The translations under genes and the position numbers were made by a program. Positions 33,691-45,339 of a stretch of DNA of 64,000 nt are shown in pieces. The stretch's first letter is position 1. Every line of letters starts with the position of its first letter. The DNA is from Neoceratodus forsteri (Eukaryota; Chordata; Ceratodontiformes; Ceratodontidae): contig CM057456.1 of assembly GCA_016271365.2 (NCBI GenBank), positions 613,681,501 to 613,745,500 of the forward strand. The letters run 5' to 3'. Under the pieces are notes generated by a model, which ran no database searches, had not been told where the DNA came from, and worked only from the letters and a program-made list of their open reading frames with translations.

Positions 33691-34281
33691 GCTGGCCTGC
33701 CGGCGCAGCAGTTGGATTTCCACTTGCGACACCAGCGACCCGGGTTCGGGAACAAGCCCAGGTCACTGGTGGGCGACGAGGAGAAAAGTTGGCGTCCATG
33801 GACAGCTCTCCTTCTCCGGGGGAGGGCAGGGGATTGGTCCGGCGCCTGCTGGCTCCTAGCGGAGGCTGGGAGTATCATAGGACGCATGGCCCCAGTGCTA
33901 ATTGGGGGAGGAGCAGACGTCAGCGTATGCCGTGATGTCACTACGTTGCCCCCAACAGAAAAAGGGAAAATGGCTCGCTGGCCGCCGGATGACGGCTCTA
34001 TGTTCCCTGAGTGCCTCCAGTGCCTTTCCAGGGCCTCCTGCTCCTCAGCAGCATCTCCGGGCCCTAGCAGTGAGTGTGCTGGGGTTATCCCCTCTCCCCA
34101 CGGTGCCTTCCCCCTCGGAAGAGGGGGACCTGCCTGGTGAAGGGATACGCCGGGATATCCCGGGGATCGGCTGCGATCTGAGGACCAAAGGAGGGCTGGG
34201 TAAAGACAGTGGGGCTGGGGGGAACTTGTGGAGCCCGAAGAAGTGGGGGACCAGCGAGCACAGGGGCGGGAAAAAAAAAAT
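33691..34281 (+). mobile_element. tRNA-derived SINE S3
   Basis: Flanked by AAACAGTCTCAA (33,679-33,690) and AAACAGTCACAA (34,282-34,293), matching at 11 of 12. The head carries GCCGGCGCAGCAGTTGGA (A-box region) and GGGTTCGGGAAC (B box). The GC-rich body ends in an A-run. The long minus-strand frame across it is incidental. Confidence 0.85.
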
Positions 34282-34293
34282 AAACAGTCACAA

Positions 34294-36558
34294 AATTTAT
34301 GATCAGAGTTTCTCACAAATTTCTGGTCTCTAGCAGTGGGTAGCCATTTTGGAACAAGTGACCACCAAACAGTGTGGTTCACAATAAACTCAGCTGCAGA
34401 GTCAAGCCATACAAAAGTGAGGGTACTGGACTTCAGGAGGGCTGATTTTGTCAAAATGGGAGAGTCCCTTAGAAAAGCACTAGCAACAGGCAAGAAGGAG
34501 GGGTAGAGTAACAATGGGGAAACATCAAAACTGCCATCACAGAGGCAACAAGGCTTTGTGCGAAGCAAATAAACAAATCAAAATGAAAGAAAAAGCCACT
34601 AAGGTTCTCAAAAGAAGTGGCGGGGAAGGTTAGGGAGAAAAAGATAGCATTTAGGAAGTATAAGAAAACATAAAAGGAGCAGGACAGAGAACTGTACCAG
34701 TTAAGGCAGAAGGAAGCAAGGAAGGCAGTCAGAATAGCAAAGGCCCAAACTGAGGAAAAGGTAGCCAACTCGGTTAAGAAGGGGGATAAAACCTTTTATA
34801 GGTACATTAGGGAGCGTAGAAAGACAAAGGGAAGGATAGTGAGGCTGAGTAGAATAGACAGTGGGTGAGCAAAGAGGGACAGTGAAAAAGCAGGGATATT
34901 GAACAAATATTTCCGCTCAGTATTCACAAAAGAGGAGCGGGAGGTACCTAATCCAATTAACAGAAGCCCTCTGGATAGGGAGGGTCGATCCCAGTCCTTT
35001 CACAGAAGAAAGGGTTCTGAAAGAACTCCTAAAACTGAAGGTGGACAAAGCAATGGGGCCTGACAGGATTCACCCCAGAATTCTAAAAGAATTAAGGGGA
35101 GAACTAGCGACACCACTGACTACCATTTTTAACAAATCATGGGAGGATGGTGTGGTACCTGAGGACTGGAGGAGGGTGGATGTGATTCCCCTTCACAAAA
35201 GTGGGAGCAAGACAGAGGCAGGAAACTACAGACTTGTCAGTTTGACCTCTGTGGTAGGGAAAATGATGGAATCACTTCTGAAGGAAAGAATTGTTGAGTA
35301 CCTAGAGGCCAGTGGGGCACAGGACTCAAGGCAGCATGGATTCACAGTGGGAAGGTCATGTCAGACGAATCTAATTGATTTCTTTGACTGGGTGACCAAA
35401 GTAATAGACCAGGGAGGAGCTGTGGACATGGCCTACCTAGACTTTAGCAAGGCATTTGACACAGTCCCACACAAAAGATCAATAAACAAATTAGCCAGCC
35501 TGGGAGTGGGTCCCAGGGTGGTAGCCTAAATAAGCTGGCTGGACAACAGGACACAGAAGGTAACAGTAACAGGTCCACTCTTAAGGGGTTACTATGGGGT
35601 ACTGCAGGGTTCAATACTGGGTCCAGTCTTTTTTAATGTCTTTATAAGTGACATTGCAGAGGGACTGGAAGGAAAAGTATGCCTCTTTGCAGATGACACA
35701 AAGATCTGCAACAGGGTTGATACACAAGGGGGCATGGAAAGGATGAGAAGGGACTTGGCAAGGTTGGAGGAATGGGGCTGGGTCAGAAGTATGGCAGCTT
35801 GGATTCAATGCAAAGAAGAGGTAGTAACAACTACAAAAATGGAAAGGGACCTGGGGGTAATCATATCAGATGACCCAAAGGTTGGCAAGCAATGTGAGAA
35901 GGCAGTAGGGAGGGCTGGGGGGATACTGGGATGTATCCGGAGAGGCATCACCAGCAGAAAACAGGAAGTTGTTATCCCTCTGTACAGACAGTTGGTGAGA
36001 TCCCACCTAGAGTACTGCATCTAGTTCTGGAGACCCCATCTCCGCAAGGATGTAGACAGGATGGAGGCAGTCCAGACGAGGGCAACTAAAATTGTGCAGG
36101 GTCTGCAAGAAAAGCATATGAGGAGAGACTAAAGGAGCTTAATATGTATACCCTTGAGGAAAGGAGGGGGGGGGGACATGACAGAAACTTTTAAGCACCT
36201 CAGTGGAATCAACAAAGTCCAACAGGGTAGTATGTTTCAGAAAAAGAGATGTGCAAGAACAAGGGGACACAATTTGAAGATAGAGGGGTGATGGCTCAGG
36301 GGCAATGTGAGGAAGTATTTTTTCACAAAGAGGGTGGTGGACGCATGGAACAGCCTTCCTGAGGAGGTTGTGGGGTCTAAAACTGTGGGAGAATTCAAGA
36401 ATGCATGGGACAGATATAAGGCAATTCTTGTGGGGGGTAGGAAGAAATAGGGTGTTGGTTAACTAGGATCTGCAGCTTATCCAGTACAGTAGGTGGGGAA
36501 ATGGGCAGACTAGGTGGGCCAAGCGGTCCTTATTTGCTGTCAAAATCTATGTTTCTCC
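34294..36558 (+). mobile_element. CR1-like LINE, 5'-truncated
   Basis: Begins in the domain between endonuclease and RT (LDFRRADFVKMGESLRKAL near 34,430), then RT, then the CR1-type C-terminal part. It ends GCCAAGCGGTCCTTATTTGC ... CTATGTTTC near 36,555. CR1 elements end in short repeats of this kind rather than poly-A. Multiple stops and a G-run frameshift at ~36,170 show it is old. Confidence 0.85.
34880..36050 (+). pseudogene. CR1-like reverse transcriptase
   Basis: Motifs in order: AMGPDRIHPRILKEL, GNYRLVSLTSVVGKMMESLL, RQHGFTVGRSCQTNL, AYLDFSKAFDTVPHK (palm Asp), then VLQGSILGPVFFNVFISDI, CLFADDTKI (catalytic FADD) and the thumb-region LGVIISDDPKVGKQCEKAV with SHLEYCI. A stop at ~35,528 splits the palm. 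CR1 RT primes on nicked target DNA. This copy is dead. Confidence 0.88.
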
Positions 36559-36670
36559 AGAACCAGCCCCATGCTTCAATCTCAAACAGATCCTTGCCTG
36601 TGAATGGGAGGTGTGCTCCCTTCTTCTATTCATTTGCAAGAAGGGGGAAATATGCAGTCATGACCAGCAA
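36559..36670. other. Short flank between CR1 and D6
   Basis: On the minus strand a KGAHLPFTGKDLFE-like reading weakly resembles the KAMDFPVVGNSLFG block of DIRS gag, so this may be a sliver of an older DIRS. The match is too short to rely on. Confidence 0.25.
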
Positions 36671-37440
36671 GAATAATTACTCACCATAGTAATGATGTTT
36701 CTGCTAAAGGATCCAGCAATAAGTCATATAACAATGCATTATCTCCATCCTGAGATGTTGCCCCAGAGATAGAACAAATGCTAAAGGAACTTAGAATTCT
36801 GTTCAAACTCTGCAGTGTGGTCATGCTCCCCTTGCTTTTTTAACATTAGACTGTTTTCTAGTAAGCAAGGGGAGCAGTCATCACAATAACTATTCTAATT
36901 ATAAAATAGCACAAACAAATCCAATTAAAAACAGACTAAAGTGTGTTTTTAATTTAGAGAATAACAACCGATTTTAAAAAACTGTTGTGAAAGACCCAAC
37001 AGATTTGAACAATAAATGTTCACACATGAAAGAAATAAACAGACTGACTCTTCTGAGGATCTGTTTTTCAGGTTATAGAGGGGGAGGCAGAGGCACAGTC
37101 AGGGATTGTAGGACACTGTTGGATCCTTTAGAAGAAATGTCATTACTATGGTGAGTAATTATTTCTTCTAACAACAGAAATCCAGTAATAATGTCATACA
37201 AAATACAGAATGCATAGCAGTGCCTTGGGAGGCTGGGCCTAGAACCTATTTATAAAAAAAGATTTTGCAAGACAGCACTCCCAAATCTAGCATCCTTCCT
37301 AGAATAGACACCCAAACAATGATACATTGTAAAGGTAAGGATGTTTTCCAGGTAGCTGCTTTAAAGATGTCTTCCAGAGGGATACCTCTTGTGACTGCCA
37401 GGACTTCACAGAAGCAGAGCTAAGCACCTTACAAGAGAAA
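36671..37440 (-). mobile_element. DIRS remnant D6: left terminal repeat, ICR and recombinase C-terminus
   Basis: Left terminus GAATAATTACTCACC (GAA at 36,671-36,673). The ICR at about 37,108-37,215 contains the complement of that end (GTCATTACTATGGTGAG) fused to AACAACAGAAATCC. Beyond it the minus strand encodes a decayed recombinase C-terminus (about 37,225-37,420). Everything from there to the right end of the element is missing. A separate family from A and B. Confidence 0.7.
37108..37215. repeat. Internal complementary region of D6
   Basis: GGATCCTTTAGAAGAAATG through GGTGAGTAATTATTTCTTC complements the D6 left end. The following AACAACAGAAATCCAG should complement the lost right end, so it predicts that terminus as CTGGATTTCTGTTGTT. 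Confidence 0.7.
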
Positions 37441-37502
37441 GCGCTCCTCCCGCGGGTGAGAGTTACAGCTCAGATAGCACCAGCACAGTCTTTCACAACA
37501 GG

Positions 37503-37760
37503 ACAGCCAAGACCTGCAAGGGTTTTTTTCTTCTTAAGGGATCCATCAGTAATATTCACAAACAACAGTCAATCTACTAGATTGAGTTTCTCTTTAGAAT
37601 TTATACTAAGCATGGAATTTAGAATTAGAGTCAAGTTCAAACTCTGCACTGTGGTCACCATTCCCCTACAGATAACTGCCTTTCTTCAGATATGTTTCTA
37701 AAGCTAGGGGGAGCTGTGACCACTAAAATTAGCTAAATGGCTACCAAACATTTTTCAAAA
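37503..37760. repeat. Second, diverged copy of a D6-type terminal repeat
   Basis: TCTTCTTAAGGGATCCATC and GTTCAAACTCTGCACTGTGG correspond to GTTTCTGCTAAAGGATCC and GTTCAAACTCTGCAGTGTGG in the D6 left end (36,697-36,830), in the same orientation. It may be the end of a neighbouring related element. Confidence 0.5.
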
Positions 37761-37806
37761 TTTTTATAAAAGTTTGAAAATAGTAAATAATTGAAAGCAG
37801 TACTTT

Positions 37807-38388
37807 TTGTTTGTTTTGTTATTTCTTTTACCTCCTCGGCTGGGGGGTGGTCCTATGGTTCCCCTCTTCAGGCGTCCTTTCTTGGCTGCTGTCCTGGATC
37901 CAGTCAGAGCTCGAACCCTTTTCACCCTGCCATCCCAGGTTGCTTCACAGCGGGGATTTATCCCACACACTGCGGAGACCTGGAAGCAATGGGCTGATGG
38001 CAGCTAACTTAAGTGGGTCCGCCGCAGCACTGATGAATTCTGCCGTCACTCGCACTGGAGAATTAGTTTTTTGTCCCTTAGCTCCCCCCATGGCACAAGC
38101 ATGCAATGGCATCAAGGACACTTCTGTGCATGCGCTCACCCACAGTACATCCGATGCCTGCCGGCACCAGCCCACATATTGATCCCCGAGTCTGCACTAG
38201 CCCCAGCCACTGCCAAGTGCCAGTAGCTCAGCGATCCTCCCCACCCTCCCTCCCTCCCCGAGAAGAAGAGCAGTCCGTGGGACGCTTGATCCTCCTCCCC
38301 GGCCGACCCTCTGAGGCCACAGGTCACTCCTGACCCGGGTCGCCGACGTGAGAAGAGGTAAGGAGCCCTCTATGCCACTGGGCCAGCC
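37807..38388 (-). mobile_element. tRNA-derived SINE S4
   Basis: T-rich left edge (tail). Flanks AAAGCAGTACTTTT (about 37,794-37,806) and AAAGCAGTATTTT (about 38,389-38,402) form an imperfect target duplication. The minus-strand head lies at the right edge (complement of GACCCGGGTCGCCGACG near 38,335). Length about 580 bases. Confidence 0.8.
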
Positions 38389-38402
38389 AAAAGCAGTATT
38401 TT

Positions 38403-38529
38403 GATTAGATAACTTATTCAGAATTGGAACTCACCGTAATAAGTAAAGCTCAAGTCAACAAAACAGAAACCGATTCTTGTCTGAACCTATTTCAAGGTTC
38501 TGGAAGGAAGGCAAGGTAAGAGATTGTGA
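38403..38529. other. Unassigned sequence
   Basis: Contains GAATTGGAACTCACCGTAAT, which faintly resembles a DIRS left terminus, but no ICR partner or recombinase follows. Confidence 0.3.
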
Positions 38530-38725
38530 ATATTACTGATGATCCCTTACAATCGATCCAGTCTGATTGCTTTTATTTAACCAGAGGAACTAGGCAAGGG
38601 TGCCCCTCTTCCCCCCGCTCTTTGAGATGTGCACAGAAACTCTGGCCATAGCAGTAAGGGGGAACCCCCACATAAAAGAAATTAGAGCTGGGGACAGAAC
38701 CCATAAAATGTCATTATATGTGGTT
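38530..38725 (+). mobile_element. LINE L1a fragment 1 (RT palm)
   Basis: Plus-strand reading DDPLQSIQSDCFYLTRGTRQ followed by GCP and then FEMCTETLAIAVRGNPHI is the L1 ORF2 RT block around RGTRQGCPLSPLLF. The reading breaks after KMSLY, just where L1 has the catalytic ADD motif. The next L1 block is found at 46,249, about 7.5 kb away, which indicates inserted DNA between. Confidence 0.75.
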
Positions 38726-39563
38726 GTAAAATGGCAAGAAAAAATCTAGAAATCTCATTGGTCAATAGACATCAGCTGACTGTACACTAAATCTCTTTAT
38801 ATGCACAGTCATCCTGGTCCTAAACTACATCACACAATGAGCAAATCAGTCCTCATACAACCAGAACTATCTTCCATTATAAACATGGCTGCTGCCTTTA
38901 CACTGTAAAAAAAACCTTCAACTGGGCCCTAAAAATAAAACTACCTTAAATAAAAATAAAATAAATTAATTAAATGTTGTTTCCCCGATCATCATACTCT
39001 CCTGACACACGTAAACAAATTAGAAACATTAAGTATTGTTTATAGTTTTCACTACAACTGTTTGTTTACTAACAGTGAAAAATCCCCCTTCTGTCTACCT
39101 GCTGATCAGGGAAATCTCTTATGCTTGCCCTGACAGTGATATAATTGAGTCTCTGGCTCTAAAACAGGCCTTTGTTGTCTGTGTGTACAGAATGTCAGGA
39201 GAGTAACATTCTACAAGTGGAACTGAGCAGAATTTTGAATCCCTGTATTCCATGGTAAACATTCCATGATAAACATTCTATCTCTTGCATGTGGGGAAAA
39301 ACAGAAAACAAAAAACAGGATGAAGAAAGTAGGCAATACAGTAATACTTTATAAAAAAAAATGAAAAGGTGGGAAAACACAGTTAAATAGGCAGAGGCAG
39401 ACCCAAAGTGCCCAAATACATTGCTATTGTTAACAAAAGCACATACATTTGAATCTTATATAGATGTTTTCAGGTGAAATCTACCATCCTTGCCCGACAC
39501 AAAAAGGCAACCTTGCAGGTTTAAAGTTTTTTTTTCTTACTAACCTTTCACCTCAATCCTATA
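38726..39563. other. Unassigned sequence between L1a fragment 1 and S5
   Basis: No coding similarity. Part of it is presumably an element that split L1a, but neither terminal repeats nor a target duplication could be identified. Confidence 0.3.
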
Positions 39564-39577
39564 GCAGTTTTCCTTTT

Positions 39578-40152
39578 TTTTTTTTGAAATTACTATTTTT
39601 TCTCCTTCCTGCCTGCCATCCCCGACCCTTCAGGAGCCTCAAGGTAGACATCCCTCTGCTACCACCCTGCCCGTATGACCCGCAGGAACCCCAGTAGGCT
39701 TCGGTTTACCCCGAGGCGGGGGATGAGCCCTACCCCAACAATCAACTTTCGTCAGTCCGGGGGCCATCGGGTGGGCGAAGGCACATCGAGGGCACGTCTC
39801 CGGAGGCTCAATCTTCCCGGAGATGGCAGGTGTTTTTCCGCTTTTTCTCCCACCCCCTACAGCGTAGGACCCCTGACGTCAAGGCGCAGAGCGCCGACGT
39901 CACGCTGTATAACAGCAGCCCTTCCCCATAACATTGGGGCTTGCAGTACCTCGAGCCTCGCTCGGAGTCAGACAAAGTGTTGGGAGCTTATAGCCTTAAC
40001 CCTCCCAAAGTAGACGAGCTGTCGTGGGACGCTCAAGTGCAACTCCCCCCGGCTGGCCCACCAGCGACCCGAGTCCGCTCCCGAACCCGGGTCGCCGGCG
40101 TGGAGCGAGGTGTGGCGTCCAGCGCCTCAACCCTCAGCGCCACCGGGCCGGC
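39578..40152 (-). mobile_element. tRNA-derived SINE S5
   Basis: A perfect 14-base duplication GCAGTTTTCCTTTT flanks it (39,564-39,577 and 40,153-40,166). The minus-strand head reads CCGGTGGCGCTGAGGGTTGA (A-box region) and GGGTTCGGGAGC (B box). This is the clearest tRNA-like head of the five copies. Confidence 0.88.
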
Positions 40153-40166
40153 GCAGTTTTCCTTTT

Positions 40167-40400
40167 ATGTACTAGACTACAGCACATCAGTAAAAAAACC
40201 AAAATAAAGAGAAGGCTGCCTTCAATGAGAGTATATAACTACAGTGTAATGAAAATTAAGTTTTAAACACTGCTTATGTCTTACAAATTTACAAATGTTA
40301 CAGTGCATTTATATGATAAAATTTACATGTGACAGATAAAGTCTTTATTTTCAACCAACTCTACTAATAAATACTGTTACTGCAAAGTACTGTACTAGTT
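40167..40400. other. Unassigned left flank of D7
   Basis: AT-rich, with no recognised element. Confidence 0.35.
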
Positions 40401-40853
40401 GAAAAAATTACTCACCTTAGTAATGTTGTTTCTTCTAATGCAGTCTTGCTATATCATGACATATGCAGTATAACCCCAGGTTAGAACTGCTCCGGAGGTG
40501 AAAGAGTTAACTTTCCATGCAGGGCATGGAATCTGAGTGCGAGCTCGGTTGAACACTCTGTCTGTTGAAGCTCAAACTTAAACTGTCAGATCTTTACGAG
40601 CAAAAACTCACTAAGGTACTGTGTGGAAGCCGTAAACCTACACTAGCCACTGGCTACTAACTACAAAAACACCTTTTTGTTCTTGATCCCAAAACAAAGA
40701 CTCAAGTCGGGGGATTCAAGAAAGAAAAATTAAGCATAACACCTAAGCACCCTAGAAGGGTGAAAACAAAGTGGGCATCAATGAAGTGCCAACATTGCAC
40801 TGCCCACCCACATCCCAAAAATAGAGGTTCTGAGAGGGGCAGGCTGGGGGGGG

Positions 40854-40950
40854 GTCATAATATAGCAAGACTCCATTAGAAGAAACAACATTACTAAGGT
40901 GAGTAATTTTTCTTCAAACAACATAAGTCTTACTATATTATAACTTATGC
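40854..40950. repeat. Internal complementary region of D7
   Basis: GTCATAATATAGCAAGACTC through GGTGAGTAATTTTTC complements the left end, then TTCAAACAACATAAGTC complements the right end, joined through TTC as in D4. Confidence 0.85.
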
Positions 40951-40959
40951 GAACCCACA

Positions 40960-42068
40960 GCAGTACCTCCATGGAGGAGGGACAGAACCTACTTGGGAAA
41001 TAGGCTCTGAAGCACAGCTGTGCAATCGAGCATCACTCCTAGCCTGGATATCCAAGGAGTAATGCTTAGTAAAGTGTGAACTGTTTTCCAGGTAGCTGCT
41101 TGACATATCTCTAGGATAGGAATGTCCCTGGCAGCAGCCAGAGGCAGCTGTACCTCTGGTAGAGTGAGCCCTCAGGCCTGAGGGAGGAACCTTACCCAGT
41201 TTTTCATAACAGAATTGGATACAAGAGACAATCCACCTGGCAATGGATCTTTTAGTGGCAGGTTTCCCTTTACCAACCTCACCATAAGTGAGGAACAATT
41301 GGAGGGATTTGAACCTGTGACCCTTGGTACGTTCTATATAGTAACTAAGGGCTCTTTTGACATCTAAACTGTGCAAGGAGGAATGGTCAGTGAAGTACAC
41401 AGGAAGAGACACGGATTGATTAAGGTGAAAGTCTGAAACCACCTTAGGCAAAAACTTCCTGTTAGTCCTGAGGACCACCTTATCTCTATGAAAGAAGATA
41501 AAATCAGGCTCCACTGACAAGGCTTGTAGCTCACTTATGCACCTGGCAGAGGTGATGGCTACCAGAAACACAGTTTTCCAAGTCAAGTACTTAAGCTCTG
41601 CTGAAGACAATGGCTCAAAAGGGGGTTGCATAAGCTGAGCGATGCAAATATTAAGATCCCAAGCGGGGGCAGGGTCCCTGAATGGGGGGTTGGTGTGAAG
41701 CAACCCTTTAAAAACTTGGAGAACACAGGGTGAGCTGATAAAGAAGAGGGCTTACCTGCTGATAAGAAGACAGACACAGCTGCCAAGTGCACTTTTAGGT
41801 AGCTGGTCTCAGCCCCAAGGAATTCAAATGCACCAAATAATTCAGGATCGTGGCATGCCAGCTGATTCTGGGAAATATGTTTACCAGCACACCATATGGA
41901 AAATCTCTTCCATTTTGAATTATAGGTAGCCCTGGTGGAAGGCTTCCTAGAGGCCTTCAAAATATCCAATACACCTTGAGAAAGGTGTAGGTCAGCAAAC
42001 TCTAACTCTTCAAGAGCCAAGCCTTGAGATTGAGAGATTTGAGGTTGGATACCAAACTCCCTGGGCAC
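40960..42068 (-). pseudogene. DIRS tyrosine recombinase of D7
   Basis: LEELEFADLHLSQGVLDILK, KWKRFSIWCAGKHIS, ITSARCISELQAL, LRAHSTRGTAA and FTKHYSLDIQARSD are readable, so R, H-x-x-R and Y are all present, but frameshifts occur near 41,700 (between arm-binding and catalytic domains) and 41,130. A short internal deletion removes the GERR stretch after FTDHSS. Confidence 0.82.
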
Positions 42069-42910
42069 AGGTTAACAGGTTGTGATTCCTGGGAAGACAC
42101 AGGGAGGGTGGACTGCTAGACATGAGGAGTGGGTACCAGGGCTGCCTGGCCCAATCTGGAGCAATCAGGATCATCTTGCAGGATTGAGATCTGATTCTGA
42201 CTAGCACTTTGAAAAGAAGGGGAAGGGGAAAAGCATAGAGAACTTCCTTCCCAACTGAGGAGGAAGGCATCCAGAGGACTGAGCCCAACACTGGGGGCCT
42301 GCAGCAAAAAGGGAAGTTGGTGATTGTCTGGGGCTGCAAAGAGATCTACTTAGGGGTGTGCCCCATCTGGCAAATACTACCTCCAGTACTAGGGGATCCA
42401 GTGCCCATTCGTGATGGCCCTGGGAAATCCTGCTGAGAGCATCCGCTAGGACATTGTCCTTGCCTGGGAGGTGAACTGCCGTGGGTGGGAGGCGTTCGAG
42501 AATAACCCAGAGACCACAACTTGATTGCTTCGTGCACAAGGCTATAGACCGAGTGCCCCCTTGTTTGTTGATGTACCACATTGTTGTGGTATTGTCTGTT
42601 CTGACCTGAACCACCTTGTTCTGGACAGATGTGGGAAAAACCTGAAGTGCTAGAAAAACTGCTCTGAGTTCCAGCAAATTGATGTGGAGCAGAGATTCCT
42701 GAGGGGATCACAGCCCCTGGGTGGAGAGGTCGCCCATGTGAGCTCCCCACCCCAAGAGGGATGCATCTGTAGAAAGGGTCAAGGAATGAGACTGGGAAGA
42801 GAAGGGAACCCCCTGTCTCAGATTGTTCTGATCCTGCCACCACTGAAGGGCCTGGATCAGGGTTCGAGTCACTGGGATCAATTTGGTTAGAGGATCTGTC
42901 CTTGAGACCA
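42010..42910 (-). pseudogene. DIRS RNase H and methyltransferase-like region of D7
   Basis: TLSTDASLLGWGAHMG, MLELRAVFLALQVF, VRTDNTTTMWYINKQGGTRS and KDNVLADALSRISQ give a good RNase H, split by frame changes near 42,680. The methyltransferase-like part (42,010-42,339) includes LIAPDWARQPWYPLLMS. Its FPPF-equivalent is altered by a deletion to CFSPSP- or FPLPLL-like readings. Confidence 0.78.
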
Positions 42911-43932
42911 AAAGGCTCTCAAATGGAACTGAATGTCCCTCATCTGAAATCTGCTCCCTGCACCACTGCTGTAGAAGCAGCCATGTGCCCCAGGAGCTGT
43001 AGAAAATGCCTTGCTGGTCGAGAGACCTGCAGGGTGAAAGAGGAGGCCAGAGACACCAGGGTCCTTGCTCTTTCCAGGGGAAGGAAGGAAGGCTCTGGCT
43101 TCTTTTGTGTTCAGTTCTGTGCCTATGAAGGTGAGAAGCTGGACAGGCTCCAGAACTGACTTTGGAAGATTGAGAAGGAAACCTAGAGACGTAAGCAGTT
43201 GCTGGGTTACTTGTAAGTGTAGTTTGACCTGTTCTGGAGACTGGCCTACAATGAGCCAGTCGTCCAGATAAGGAAAGAGGGCAATCTTTTGCCTTCTTAA
43301 ATGAGCAACTGCTACTGCCAGGCATTTTGTGAACACCCTTGGGGACGAGGTGAGGCCGAAGGGCATTGCTCTGAACTGGTAATGGCCTGAGGGCAGTTCG
43401 AATCTGAGGTACTTTCGATGGGAGCTTCTGATGAGAACATGGAAGTAGGCATCCTTGAGGTCCAGGGAGGCTAGCCAGTCCCCTGGCCTTAGAGAGGGTA
43501 AAATAATCCCCAGGGTCACCATTTTGGACTTTGGTTTTAAAAGGTGCTTGTTTAGATACCTGAGATCCAGGATGGGCCGCCATTCTCCTGTCTTTTTTGG
43601 GGTAAGGAAGTACCTGGAGTACAGCCCTTTGCCCTGGTGTATGGGTGGAACCCTTTCCACGGCTCTGAGAGCCAGGAGGGAAGAAACTTCTGCTTCCAGG
43701 GCAAGTGCCTCTGATGGGTTTGCAGGTGGAAAGATCTGGCTCTCATCTTCGGAAATTTTTGAAGCTGAGAACCAGTCCCTGGCTTACTACTTCCAGGACC
43801 CACTTGTCTGATGTTAAAGACTTCCAGTCCTGGACAAAGTAAGCCAGCCTGCCCTACCGGTGAGTAGAGAATCGGCCTGGCCACCCCATCAGGAGCCTGT
43901 TTTGCAGGGGCTTGGTTGAGGGGTAGAAGCAA
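42887..43932 (-). pseudogene. DIRS reverse transcriptase of D7
   Basis: A 257-codon stretch (43,660-42,887) keeps GLYSRYFLTPKKTGEWRPIL, GDWLASLDLKDAYFHVLI, MPFGLTSSPRVFTKCL, FPYLDDWLIVGQSPEQ and FIGTELNTKEARAFLPS. The N-terminal block before it is in another frame. The YLDD catalytic pair is intact. Confidence 0.85.
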
Positions 43933-45339
43933 AGCTTACTAGAACCCCTTCTGCCCCTTCCTCTAAAGAACCCCCTCTGGGCATAAGCAGAAGAGGAGGC
44001 CTGCCCCAAACAGAGAATTTCCCACAACAGGAAAATCCATAGCCTTAGACTGGGTATCCTCTGACAGGGCAGTACATCTGAGCCAGGCCATTCTGCGAAG
44101 AGACACAGATGTAGCCATGACTCTTAATGAAACATCATTAGAGTCTACCGCAGCATGAAATTGCACCTTGGATGCCTCAATACCATCCGCAGCCACCTGC
44201 TCCAGCTCCCTGGCAAGCTGGTCAGGGGCCTGTTTTGCTAGGGCCAGGACAGTATCCCACCTGGATTTCTGGTACCTAGCTGAGTAGTCATATAATTTGC
44301 CTGTCTGAGTCCCAAAGATGCTGCCATGTACTGCTTTTTGCCATGGCATCCATCCTCCTGGAATCCTTTTCAGGAGGGTGAGAGGCTAGAGGAATATTAG
44401 CCTTGTCACAGGCTGCAGCCTGCACTACCCCCACATGGCTGCACTGCTGGGATAGGAACTCCGTATCAGAGCCTGATAAAGCATACCTCTTGTCCATCCT
44501 TTTATCCACAGGGAGGATAGAATGAGGAGTTTTCAGAATGTTTACTGTCTGTTTCCTAAAAGATTTATGCAAGGGAATAGACAGTCTCCTAGACTCTGGA
44601 ATATCCATCATTTCCACAAAATCAGGCTCTTCTAGATCATCAACAGCTTCTTCAACAGGGAGCTGCAGAGCCTCAGAAACTTTCTTGTAAAACCAAAAAT
44701 GAGAAGGGGACTCAGATAGCCTGGGAGGGGACACTCATGAGGGTCTGTCTGGAGAGATGTCCGGTTCAATGGGCACATCCAGACTTTCAAAATCACACTC
44801 ACTCTCCTCGTACCCCTCCTCCCCTTCCCGGTTCATAAAAATCCTCAAAATCATAATCTTGAACTGGGGAACCGTCTCAACCGGCGCTCCCTAATGGTGC
44901 AGTTCAGACGGAACTGGGGAAAAGAGACTGGACAATTTGAATAGCTTTGGCTATTTCCTCAGCAGTTGGAGAAAGAACTTTTGGCCCCAAACTAGCTGAC
45001 CTTCTAGTCCTTTTAGTTGGAACGGCTCCTCAGAGCTGGCTCTTCGTTGCCAGTATCGCCCTGGTCAGAGGGCACTCCCTCAGGTTCGGTTGGAACTGAA
45101 CCGGGCTGGCCATCCGGGTCAGCTGACTTTTTGGCCTCCCTTTCCCTGAGCCTACCAACTCTTTTTTCCACGGTGGAAGCAGGAAAATTCTTACAAATCT
45201 GGCAGTCTGCATTGAGGTGGCCAAACCCCAGACAATATACACAAGTGGTGTGTGGGTCAGCCTTGGCAAAGGCTTCCCCACAGAGGCCACAGTGCTGAAA
45301 CCCAGTGGGTCTGGTTTTTCCTTTGGGTTTCTCAGACAT
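43930..45339 (-). pseudogene. DIRS gag of D7
   Basis: Starts MSEKPKGKTRPTG with a complete Cys/His module: CGLCGEAFAKADPHTTCVYC, then LGFGHLNADCQIC. Frameshifts occur near 45,050, 44,830 and 44,330. After SKAMDFPVVGNSLFG (about 44,010) a deletion removes the region encoding the MKKVDEYR block. Confidence 0.82.

Noticed and set aside
33687..34568. 293-codon minus-strand open frame
   Set aside because: It runs antisense across SINE S3 and into the CR1 LINE; no protein family is visible.
35041..35529. Intact RT gene of a functional LINE
   Set aside because: The 162-codon frame is only part of RT; a stop at ~35,528 and later shifts show the CR1 copy is dead.
38425..38460. GAATTGGAACTCACCGTAAT resembling a DIRS left terminus
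   Set aside because: No ICR, recombinase or matching right end follows; the similarity is about a dozen bases.
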